From the NCBI GenBank assembly GCA_031274045.1, contig JAISQS010000283.1:1-13266 (forward strand): 13,266 nucleotides of DNA. Direction: 5' to 3'. This DNA is from Planctomycetaceae bacterium (lineage in GTDB: Bacteria; Planctomycetota; Planctomycetia; Pirellulales; Thermoguttaceae). Both the position numbers and the translations under genes were made by a program. Positions 7,118 through 13,179 of the stretch are shown here, in pieces. Numbering within the stretch: position 1 is the first letter of the stretch; the number at the start of each line of letters is the position of its first letter. The notes under the pieces are model-generated. The model was given only the letters and a program-made list of their open reading frames with translations. It did not search any database and had not been told where the DNA came from.

Positions 7118-7293
7118 CTTCACTAACGGGCGGCGTATCTCGTTGGTCACAAGCGACCATCGCTAACGAATCGACACTGAAAACTAAAAACTTCCGCTTG
7201 GTCTGATATTGTTGCCCCGTTGGGGCGAAGGTTATTTATAATCAATTATCGTAGGGCGTTGCCCTACGATATGATATTTTGCCCTTTCAGGGC
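7094..7293. repeat. Cluster of five short palindromes
   Basis: A near-perfect hairpin at 7094-7129 (arms CCGTTAG + GAAGGGGGC, loop TT) is followed by a TGGTC...GACCA hairpin near 7144-7159, GCCCC-GTT-GGGGC (7214-7226), a perfect 10-base-arm palindrome with GTT loop (7248-7270) and GCCCTTTCAGGGC (7281-7293). The last three repeat the palindrome types of copy 1 in the same order but with each loop reverse-complemented (AAC becomes GTT, TGAAA becomes TTTCA). The remainder of 7118-7387 shows no gene. Confidence 0.75.
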
Positions 7294-7387
7294 GTTGATA
7301 CATTGTATTGATACTGTGCTTGATAAAAGGCACGATGTAAATGACCCACAAAAAACGAAATAATCAGTAAAATTGAAGTCGAAGAGT

Positions 7388-7624
7388 ATGGATATGCATT
7401 TATTGATGTCGTGCGATATTGTTCTTGAAAACCATCATGTTGTAGCCGCTGAGGATAAAATTAATTATATGACTGATGAAGTAAAGGCGAAGGAATTATT
7501 TTTTGAAACGATAAATATTTTGCATTCTGAGTGTTATCTTTTTGAGAAGCGGGGATTTTATTCTAATATTAAGGTTGAGCAATTGATTAAAGGCATAAAA
7601 AAAACTTGTGATGGAGCTGGTTAG
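7388..7624 (+). CDS. Hypothetical protein (78 aa)
   Basis: I do not recognise this protein. It begins MDMHLLMSCDIVLENHHVVA and continues as a charged, largely helical sequence with an ELFFETINILHSECYLF segment and a basic C-terminal part (IKGIKKTCDGAG). It has no signal peptide, membrane segment or known motif. The amino-acid make-up (balanced Lys/Glu, regularly spaced hydrophobics) looks like a real folded protein rather than a chance frame. The ATG at 7388 is preceded by a purine-rich GAAGAG; a TTG at 7373 and an ATG at 7394 are alternative starts. It ends 48 bases before the isochorismatase-type gene on the same strand and could be its operon partner. Confidence 0.5.
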   Translation: MDMHLLMSCDIVLENHHVVAAEDKINYMTDEVKAKELFFETINILHSECYLFEKRGFYSNIKVEQLIKGIKKTCDGAG

Positions 7625-7672
7625 TATCAATTTTTAAAATAGTAATTTATATCAAGGCGGAGTATTCCAAAA

Positions 7673-8248
7673 ATGTATAATCGTAGTTTTTCTCTTGTTT
7701 CGCAACGTAATTGTATGCTTATGATGGTTGACATGCAGGAGCGTATTTTGTCGGCGGCGGCTGGTGGTGATATGGTTGTGTTCAACGCTTGTCGGCTTAT
7801 TGAGGCGGCGAATGAATTTTCTATACCTGTTTTTGTAACAGAGCAATATCCGGAGAAACTCGGCGAAACTGTTCCGGCGATTGCGAAGTTATTGATTGCG
7901 GGTACGCGATGTTTTACAAAGAGAGCGTTTAGTATTTGTTCGATTGGCGAGTTGTGTGAGTTAGTTGAGGAGCGGGTTGAGCCGAAGGTGGTTATTTGCG
8001 GGGTGGAGTTGCATGTTTGCGTTTTGCAGTCGGCGTTTGATTTGATGGCAATTGGCAAGGAGGTAATAGTTGTAACGGATGCTTGTGCGTGCCGTTTTCA
8101 AAATGACTATGATATTGCCCTTCGCCGTTTGGAATCCGCCGGAGCAACATTGACCACAACAGAAATGACCATGTTCGAATGGTGCGAAACATCCGACACC
8201 GCAGCGTTCAAAAAAATAAGTAAATTGGCAAAAGAAAGATTAAACTAA
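7673..8248 (+). CDS. Isochorismatase-family cysteine hydrolase (ISOC1/ISOC2-like)
   Basis: This 191-residue protein is a single alpha/beta hydrolase domain of the isochorismatase-like family. The expected Asp-Lys-Cys triad is visible: Asp20 in LMMVDMQERI, Lys83 in RCFTKRAFS, and the nucleophile Cys116 in CGVELHVCVLQSA. VFVTEQYPEKLGETVP (53-68) and VVTDACACRFQNDYDIALRRLESAGATLTTTEM (133-165) resemble the ISOC1/ISOC2 branch as I remember it (TEQYP.GLG.TV; GIEAH.C), rather than true isochorismatases or nicotinamidases. The natural substrate of this branch is not well established, so no reaction is assigned. AAGGCGGAG (7654-7662) is a good ribosome-binding site 10 bases before the ATG. The protein is soluble, with no signal peptide. 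Confidence 0.88.
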   Translation: MYNRSFSLVSQRNCMLMMVDMQERILSAAAGGDMVVFNACRLIEAANEFSIPVFVTEQYPEKLGETVPAIAKLLIAGTRCFTKRAFSICSIGELCELVEERVEPKVVICGVELHVCVLQSAFDLMAIGKEVIVVTDACACRFQNDYDIALRRLESAGATLTTTEMTMFEWCETSDTAAFKKISKLAKERLN

Positions 8249-8263
8249 AAAAATCGTACCGCA

Positions 8264-8281
8264 TATACCGAACTCGGTATA
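8264..8281. terminator. Small perfect hairpin between hydrolase and VWA genes
   Basis: TATACCG-AACT-CGGTATA has a seven-pair stem and a four-base loop, 15 bases after the hydrolase stop and 14 before the next start. No T-run follows on the plus strand, so it is a poor intrinsic terminator. It may instead affect translation or message stability at the junction. Confidence 0.3.
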
Positions 8282-8295
8282 ACCCAAAAATAACA

Positions 8296-11127
8296 ATGTA
8301 TCCTTTTTTCGCTTTTTTCTATCAACAATCTATTCTTGGAACCGGTATGCCCGAAAGTGTATTTAGGTGGGCTCGCGTGCAGGAGAATCAAGATTTTCTG
8401 CTTCCGGTGCTTGTTGCATTTTTGCTCATTTTTTATTTTGTGCGGCGTTATCGGGTTGATGCGGTTGATTTGAAAATGTGGCAATGGTTGTTACTTCTTT
8501 CGCTTCGTGTTTGTGTTGTTGTTTCGTTGTTGATTGTTTATCTTCATCCGCAGTGGGAACATTTTGTTGGGAGTTCGCGTGTTGCGATTATGATTGACAC
8601 TAGTGCGAGTATGGGCAATCGTGATGTTGTACAACGTTCGTCTGATGGATCGGAGTTAATGTTGACGGATGTTTCGGCGGGCGGTGCAAGTTCGGCTGTT
8701 GATGATTCGCTTTTGGGTCCGAGTCGAATTGAGGCGGTGATTGATTGGGTTAGGCGGAGTGAGCTTGTGGAGAAGTTGCGTGAGAAGCATGATGTGGTGT
8801 TGTATTCTTTTGACAAATCTGTCCGCAGAATATCACTAGACAATGACGGTCAAGCAGAGACAAATAACACGGAATCGCCTAACTCCGACTCAACTCAACC
8901 ACCAACTCAACCGCCAACTCAACCACCAACTCAATCGCCGACTGAACCTACAACCGAGCCGTCAACCGAATCGTCAACATCTGCCGAAAGCGTGAATCAG
9001 ACGGTGTTGAAATCTGTTGGTTTTGATTCGATTAAGGCGGATGGAGAGGAGACTGGAATTGGCGATGCGATGTTTGAGGTGCTTCAACTTGAGCGGGGTC
9101 GTCCGCTTGCCGGTGCGATATTGATTTCGGATGGTAGGCAAAATTCGGGGCGGTCGGCGGATTCGCCGTTGGAGACGGCGGCAAGGTTGCGGATTCCTTT
9201 TTTTACAATTGGAGTAGGTGCGGTGGAGCAGCCGTTGAATTTTAGGATTGCTAGTTTTGACACGCCGGAACGTTTCTTTCCTGACGACCCGTTTACGATC
9301 AAGGTTCCCGTCGAATTTATCGGCGGCAACGACGACGCGAACACGAACACTAACGTTAAGCATAAAATCAAGGTCGAACTGTGGGCGCAGCAACCGTCAA
9401 AAGAAGCGGCAGCGGATACCAAATTGGACGAGAAGGAAATCCAATTTGATCGCAATGGAATTGTTGATGCGGAGTTTCACGCAAAATTTACGGAGACTGG
9501 CAAGCGGCGTTTAATCGTAAAAATTTTGACCCCCGAATCAGACAAACAACCCGAAGATAACATTCAACAAGCGGACATTGAAATAATAGATCGGAAGGAT
9601 CGTGTTTTGATTTATGCGTCGGCACCGAGTCGCGATTATCAGTTTCTTTCAACGCAAATTTTTCGGGATAAGAAGATGTCTGTTGATGTTTATATTCCTT
9701 GGGCGAAAGCTGGTGTTGCGCAAAATGCCGACAAGATTTTGACTACATTTCCGATGACTCAAAAAGAGATGTCGGAGTATGATGTGATGTTTGCGTTTGA
9801 TCCGAATTGGGTTGATTTATCGGAGGAGCAGGTGAATATTTTGGAGCATTGGGTTGCGCGTCAGGGTGGTGGTTTGGTTTTGTTTGCGGGTGCGGTGCAT
9901 TTGGCTGATCCTGTTGGTTGGTTATCGAATGCGGGTTTGGAAAAGATTAGGGCAATGTATCCGGTTGAGTTTTTGATACGGCAACCTTCGCAAGCGTTCG
10001 AGCATAGTTATAGAGCTGGTGTCAAAGCATGGTCACTCAAATTTTCGCGAGCTGGTGAAGATGCTGATTTTTTGCGACCTGTTGACAACGCGATACAAGC
10101 GAAAAGTTTTTGGAGCGGGTTTCCCGGATTTTACGGTTTTTTCCCGATAAAATCAGTGAAGCCGACAGCGACTCTTTTGATTTCGTCGAGTTCGCCTGAT
10201 GTTATTGGACGCGGTGATATGGGGGCGTTGGTCGTTGAACAATATTATGGCGCGGGGCGTGTGTTATATTTTGGAAGCAGTGAGTTGTGGAGGTTGCGGC
10301 GGCTTGGTGAAAATTATTTTGAGCAAATCGCAACAAGAATTATACGGCACACTTCACAAGGACGATTACAAAGAGACTCTGATCGCGGCTCAATTGCCCT
10401 CGACAAAAGACGCTACAGTTTGGGGTCAATTGCAAAAATCCGTATCACCGCAAATGACGAACAATTAAAGCCGATAGTGTTGCCGACATTGCCAATAGAC
10501 TTGCTGTCGCCATCGGGACGATTCAGGACAATAGATGTTACGCTCGACGCGAACACGCCGGGTATTTATCAAGGACATGTACCGTTGACGGAAGAAGGAA
10601 CATGGTCAATTAAATTCACCATCCCAACCGGAAAACAAGAAATCACAAAAACATTTCAAGTACAAATGAGCGACCTAGAACGCGAAAATCCGGGACGCAA
10701 TAAATTACTACTAACAGAAATCGCAAACAAAAGCGGAGGCATCTACTTCAACTCGCCAACAGACGCAATGCCATTGATCAAAGAATCTCCTCTATACGGT
10801 TCAAAAAATCTTTTTGAAGAACTAAACGAAAAACAGAATAATAATCAAGACACTCCAAATCAAGACACAGCAAACCAAGACAACAACCAGAACGAAGAAC
10901 AGAATACCAACCACACCGAAACAACCAACAATAATAACAGCGAGTCTACTGATGGCAATGTTGAATCGGCGGCAACGCAATCGGTGACGGAGTTATTGAA
11001 GGTGCGATCTCAAAGAGCTGTTTTGGATTCGGTTGTGGAGGAGAAGACGATGCGTATATTTTTGATTCTGATTTGTTCTTTTTTGCTTCTGGAGTGGTTG
11101 TTTAGAAGGTTGATGAAGTTGGCGTGA
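8296..11127 (+). CDS. Membrane-anchored VWA protein with glutamine-amidotransferase-like domain
   Basis: This 943-residue protein has two N-terminal membrane helices (about 34-50 and 63-82), a von Willebrand A domain (about 95-310), a beta-rich segment, a class I glutamine-amidotransferase-like domain (about 434-690), a second beta-rich segment, and a C-terminal helix (about 918-937). The metal site is visible: DTSAS (101-105), Thr253 in ETGIGDA, and Asp279 in LISDGRQNSG. The amidotransferase-like part (RVLIYASAPSRDYQFL; YDVMFAFDPNWVDLSEEQV; GGGLVLFAGAVHL) shows no cysteine at the usual nucleophile position, so it is probably non-catalytic. This is a common planctomycete architecture, often near MoxR ATPase and DUF58 genes, which are absent here. 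Role: probably envelope-associated assembly or protein interaction; unproven. Two low-complexity inserts are present (201-228 and about 844-885). The start matches the usual short lead before the first helix, but no Shine-Dalgarno is seen. Confidence 0.88.
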   Translation: MYPFFAFFYQQSILGTGMPESVFRWARVQENQDFLLPVLVAFLLIFYFVRRYRVDAVDLKMWQWLLLLSLRVCVVVSLLIVYLHPQWEHFVGSSRVAIMIDTSASMGNRDVVQRSSDGSELMLTDVSAGGASSAVDDSLLGPSRIEAVIDWVRRSELVEKLREKHDVVLYSFDKSVRRISLDNDGQAETNNTESPNSDSTQPPTQPPTQPPTQSPTEPTTEPSTESSTSAESVNQTVLKSVGFDSIKADGEETGIGDAMFEVLQLERGRPLAGAILISDGRQNSGRSADSPLETAARLRIPFFTIGVGAVEQPLNFRIASFDTPERFFPDDPFTIKVPVEFIGGNDDANTNTNVKHKIKVELWAQQPSKEAAADTKLDEKEIQFDRNGIVDAEFHAKFTETGKRRLIVKILTPESDKQPEDNIQQADIEIIDRKDRVLIYASAPSRDYQFLSTQIFRDKKMSVDVYIPWAKAGVAQNADKILTTFPMTQKEMSEYDVMFAFDPNWVDLSEEQVNILEHWVARQGGGLVLFAGAVHLADPVGWLSNAGLEKIRAMYPVEFLIRQPSQAFEHSYRAGVKAWSLKFSRAGEDADFLRPVDNAIQAKSFWSGFPGFYGFFPIKSVKPTATLLISSSSPDVIGRGDMGALVVEQYYGAGRVLYFGSSELWRLRRLGENYFEQIATRIIRHTSQGRLQRDSDRGSIALDKRRYSLGSIAKIRITANDEQLKPIVLPTLPIDLLSPSGRFRTIDVTLDANTPGIYQGHVPLTEEGTWSIKFTIPTGKQEITKTFQVQMSDLERENPGRNKLLLTEIANKSGGIYFNSPTDAMPLIKESPLYGSKNLFEELNEKQNNNQDTPNQDTANQDNNQNEEQNTNHTETTNNNNSESTDGNVESAATQSVTELLKVRSQRAVLDSVVEEKTMRIFLILICSFLLLEWLFRRLMKLA
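8896..8979 (+). repeat. Seven degenerate 12-base tandem units (QPPT/EPST repeat) inside the VWA domain
   Basis: Residues 201-228 read QPPT three times, then QSPT, EPTT, EPST and ESST; each unit is 12 bases (CAACCACCAACT type). The units decay from 5' to 3'. They fall in a loop between the strand ending SFDKSVRRI and the metal-binding Thr253, so the domain core is probably undisturbed. Confidence 0.85.
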
Positions 11128-11176
11128 TGATTTTGAATCTTTTGTGTTTTCGTGTTGATATTCCAAACTGTCCCTC
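11128..11176. other. 3' flank of the VWA gene
   Basis: There is no clear hairpin-plus-T-run terminator directly after the stop. AAACTGTCCCT at 11165-11175 matches the ends of the inverted repeat at 11712-11841, which suggests a shared repeat boundary. Confidence 0.35.
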
Positions 11177-11353
11177 GTCGGCGTAGCCGACAATTGCCGC
11201 TGCGCGGCAAGCGAAAAAAAATTCCGCGAAGCGGAAACGGGCTGGAACGCGGGCGTCCCGCCCGCCTCTGTGCGTAATAGAACCGAACAAGTTGGAACTG
11301 AACACCAATTCCCGATGCACTTAGGCGGGTGTCCCGCCCTTGCTATACCACAC
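11177..11353 (-). repeat. GC-rich palindromic repeat (R1), long inverted copy
   Basis: This is a chain of perfect short palindromes: GTCGGC-GTA-GCCGAC (11177-11191), TTGCCGC-TGC-GCGGCAA (11194-11210), TTCCGC-GAA-GCGGAA (11222-11236), GCGGGCG-TCC-CGCCCGC (11249-11265) and GGCGGG-TGT-CCCGCC (11324-11338). It ends with the junction motif CTTGCTATACCAC (11339-11351). The part GCTGGAACGCGG through GAACTGAACACCAA (11241-11308) recurs at 13020-13086. It is non-coding; frames across it are artefacts of the palindromes. Confidence 0.8.
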
Positions 11354-11370
11354 ATCTTTCGATATCTTAC

Positions 11371-11478
11371 TTTTTTTGAGAATACGGAATAAACAAAATA
11401 TGCGAAACAAACGAAATTTTACCATCAACTCTTTTCGTTTATTTTGTATTTTTCGTATGGTTCGTATTCTCAAAAAAA
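11371..11478. repeat. AT-rich inverted-repeat module (L), full copy
   Basis: A perfect 16-base inverted repeat, TTTTTTTGAGAATACG (11371-11386) and its complement (11463-11478), bounds 108 bases whose inner arms also pair imperfectly (AAACGAAA against TTTCGTTT). R1 copies in opposite orientation lie on either side through junction motifs at 11339-11351 and 11484-11496, so about 11220-11540 is close to one large palindrome. Related copies are at 11889-11989 (inverted), 4789-4834 (half) and possibly 13251-13266 (cut by the window edge). Confidence 0.75.
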
Positions 11479-11481
11479 CTT

Positions 11482-11540
11482 ATGTGGTACAACGAGGGCG
11501 GGACGCCCGCGTTCCAGTCCTTCGCCGCTTCGCGGCAAGG
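11482..11540 (+). repeat. GC-rich palindromic repeat (R1), direct copy
   Basis: The junction motif GTGGTACAACGAG (11484-11496) runs into GGGCG-GGA-CGCCC (11496-11508), GCGTTCCAGTCC (11509-11520) and GCCGC-TTC-GCGGC (11524-11536). It is the same module order as 261-325, with the first palindrome loop in the opposite orientation. Confidence 0.8.
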
Positions 11541-11711
11541 AAAAAATATTTTGCTATTGACTCGTTATTTGCAATTTGTATAATTCTCGCCCTGTTGTGT
11601 GATTTGTTTGGCGGTGTTCGGACTTATTCGCTGCTATTGCACAGACCGAGTTGCCTTTCATACCGGCAACAGTTTAAATTTCGGAACGCCGACTTTTGGC
11701 AAACAAAATCT

Positions 11712-11841
11712 AAACTGTCACTAGTATATTAAGAGAACTTTACACATGTAGGTCTGTGCGTGAACATAATCTTGATTGAGAACTGTTTCATAACCTGATC
11801 TGTTCAATTATCTGTTATCTGTTGTATACTAGGGACAGTTT
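11712..11841. repeat. 130-base element bounded by a 17-base inverted repeat
   Basis: AAACTGTCACTAGTATA (11712-11728) and TATACTAGGGACAGTTT (11825-11841) are complementary at 16 of 17 positions. The interior is AT-rich with no gene. A second pair, GCACAGACC (11639-11647) and GGTCTGTGC (11751-11759), interlocks with it rather than nesting. AAACTGTCCCT also occurs at 11165-11175. It could be a miniature non-autonomous element; no flanking target duplication is visible. Confidence 0.5.
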
Positions 11842-11842
11842 G

Positions 11843-11874
11843 AAGTGCGTCTGCCAAACTTGGCGGATGCACTT
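11843..11874. repeat. Hairpin with 15-base arms next to the junction motif
   Basis: AAGTGCGTCTGCCAA and TTGGCGGATGCACTT pair at 13 of 15 positions, with wobble pairs possible at the other two in one RNA strand, around a 2-base loop. The GTGCRTC core recalls the GTGC sequences beside the R1 copies (11313-11320, 11270, 13049). It abuts the junction motif at 11872-11885. Confidence 0.55.
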
Positions 11875-11888
11875 GTTATACACACAAA

Positions 11889-11989
11889 TTTTTTGAGATA
11901 CGAACAAGACGAAAAATACAAAATAAACCAAAAGAGTTGACAATAAAATTTGCTTGTTTGGTTTATTTTGGTTGTTTCGTGTTCTTTGG
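11889..11989. repeat. AT-rich inverted-repeat module (L), full copy in opposite orientation
   Basis: Read on the minus strand it aligns with 11371-11478: the central TCAACTCTTTT, then TTTATTTTGTATTTTTCGT, then TTCGTATCTC and a run of A. The arms again pair with each other imperfectly. A junction-type motif (CTTGTTATACACAC, 11872-11885) adjoins it. There is no coding content. Confidence 0.7.
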
Positions 11990-12294
11990 AAAAATTATCT
12001 TCCATTGTGAAGTTGTTAGAGACAAGATGTCAAAGTAGACCGAAATTAGGTTAAAGTGGTGATATTTTTTCGCCGAAAAACATTATTGGCAGCAAATTGG
12101 CGCGGTTATGACATCAATGACAATAAAGCGATAAAGGCAAAATCTGCCGCCTGTATCGGCTTCAATATTTTGCCTGCGTTTAAACGAAGAGTCAGCCGAA
12201 TTACAAGGACAAAAAAATTCAAAAATCAAAATAAAACACCACCCCAAAATTCGCTGTAAGGGAGCGAAAAAAAAGAAAAATAGAGGTTAAGAAA
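11990..12294. other. Non-coding stretch before the 71-residue protein gene
   Basis: A plus-strand frame at 12056-12259 is open for 67 codons, but it has no ribosome-binding site or recognisable motif and ends in a Lys/Asn/Gln-rich tail; I do not call it a gene. A small hairpin TTCGCT...AGCGAA (12250-12268) followed by an A-run lies 26 bases before the next start codon and may belong to that gene's leader. Confidence 0.45.
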
Positions 12295-12510
12295 ATGCAA
12301 AATGTTTTTGACGCAATTTTAGAATCGGGTCACGATGAAGATTTCATTCCGGTTGTTACGGAAGATTTCCGACCTACGGACGCTCCGGCTGGTTCGCCTG
12401 CAAAGTTAGAGGTTTTAGCAGAGCGAATCCGAAAAGGTTTACCGCTTTGGCATCCTGAAGATCGTGTTGACTACGCCGGACTAACCGGTGCCGTTCGCCC
12501 GCGCGACTAA
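12295..12510 (+). CDS. Small conserved-type protein with PLWHPEDRVDY motif (71 aa)
   Basis: The C-terminal half, DFRPTDAPAGSPAKLEVLAE and then RIRKGLPLWHPEDRVDYAGLTG, matches a motif I recall from short uncharacterised planctomycete proteins (TDAPPGS..KI.VL..R...GLPLWHPEDR). The function is not known to me. The acidic N-terminal part (MQNVFDAILESGHDEDFIPVV) is probably helical. There are no signal peptide, membrane helix, cysteines or visible catalytic motif. AGAGG (12282-12286) lies 8 bases before the ATG, a good ribosome-binding site. The gene stands alone among repeats. After the stop, 12511-12636 is A-rich with no evident terminator hairpin. Confidence 0.75.
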   Translation: MQNVFDAILESGHDEDFIPVVTEDFRPTDAPAGSPAKLEVLAERIRKGLPLWHPEDRVDYAGLTGAVRPRD

Positions 12511-12636
12511 ACAAAAAAACACAAGAAAAAAAATAAAGAAAAACGATCTTGCACTCTCTCGCAATCACAAAAAAAAACTAATACAGCTCTCAAAAAAACA
12601 AAAAACCTCTCAAAAAAATACTTAACAACTCTTTTA

Positions 12637-12980
12637 TATACTTTTTACCTTTGAAAATTCCCTTCATAATCGCCGTGATTTTTTTACCGATATTGATCCC
12701 CGACTAACTCACGCTTTACCAATTCACGATGTACGTCCAACTTCACTTACCTTAATAACTATACAACAAACGGTGTTGGCTACCTTACGTTGCGGCGAAT
12801 TTTTTTACGCCCCAACGGGGCAAAAAGCCCATAGCACGAAAAATCGCCCCCAATAACTCTCGCTCTGAAAGGGCAAAAGCCAAAAGGGATCGGAAAAAAC
12901 TTCGGTTCACCAACACACCAAAACCTCATTTCCACCTAATTTTTCCAACAAAACAACCGTTAGCGAAGTGGGCTTGCCCC
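12637..12980. repeat. Long non-coding duplication, copy 2
   Basis: This is a direct-orientation copy of 6751-7117. It lacks the hairpin segment corresponding to about 6957-6975: CATAGCA is followed at once by CGAAAAATC. It breaks off inside the large terminal hairpin of copy 1 (after GGGCTTGCCCC) and continues straight into an R1 repeat at its junction motif, so an R1 insertion or recombination may have removed the rest. Confidence 0.85.
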
Positions 12981-13086
12981 TCGTTATACCACATAAGTTC
13001 GCCGCGAAGCGGCAACGGACTGGAACGCGGATGTCCCGCCCGCCTAAGTGCGTAATAGCACCAAAAAAGTTTGAACTGAACGCCAA
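12980..13086 (-). repeat. GC-rich palindromic repeat (R1), inverted copy
   Basis: It opens with the junction motif CTCGTTATACCAC (12980-12992), then GCCGC-GAA-GCGGC (13001-13013), GGACTGGAACGCGG, a partly decayed GCGG-ATGTCC-CGCCCGC palindrome, and the tail TAAGTGCGTAATAGCACC through GAACTGAACGCCAA shared with 11268-11308. Read on the minus strand, the module order is reversed relative to 11482-11540 as regards the junction motif, so the modules can be rearranged. Confidence 0.75.
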
Positions 13087-13110
13087 GACGTGTCGGCAAA
13101 CGTAAGGTGG

Positions 13111-13133
13111 GTAACCGACCGCCGAGCGGTTAC
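13111..13133. repeat. GTAACCG/CGGTTAC hairpin
   Basis: GTAACCG (13111-13117) pairs exactly with CGGTTAC (13127-13133) around nine bases. It belongs to the GC-rich, non-coding sequence at the right end of the window and is probably another module of the dispersed repeats. Confidence 0.45.
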
Positions 13134-13179
13134 GTCGCCAGTGAATTATTATCGCTCGCCGACAACTGGATCGCCAACG

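Noticed and set aside
6900..7300. CRISPR-like array suggested by repeated GC-rich units
   Set aside because: Units are different palindromes of 13-36 bases with irregular spacing, not identical direct repeats with equal spacers; no cas genes nearby.
7673..11127. A novel defence or signalling system built from the hydrolase and the VWA protein
   Set aside because: Both are ordinary families; the VWA/GATase architecture is common in planctomycetes and neither the nucleases nor ATPases expected of known VWA defence systems are here.
11340..11732. 130-codon plus-strand open frame
   Set aside because: It runs through the L and R1 repeats; the translated GRDARVPVLRRFAARKK piece is just the palindromic repeat read as protein.
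11630..11880. A tRNA or well-known small RNA among the paired sequences
   Set aside because: No cloverleaf, T-loop GGTTCGA-type sequence or CCA end could be found, and the paired segments interlock rather than forming a recognised fold.
12056..12259. 67-codon plus-strand open frame before the 71-residue gene
   Set aside because: No ribosome-binding site, no recognisable domain, Lys/Asn-rich tail. A decayed gene cannot be excluded.
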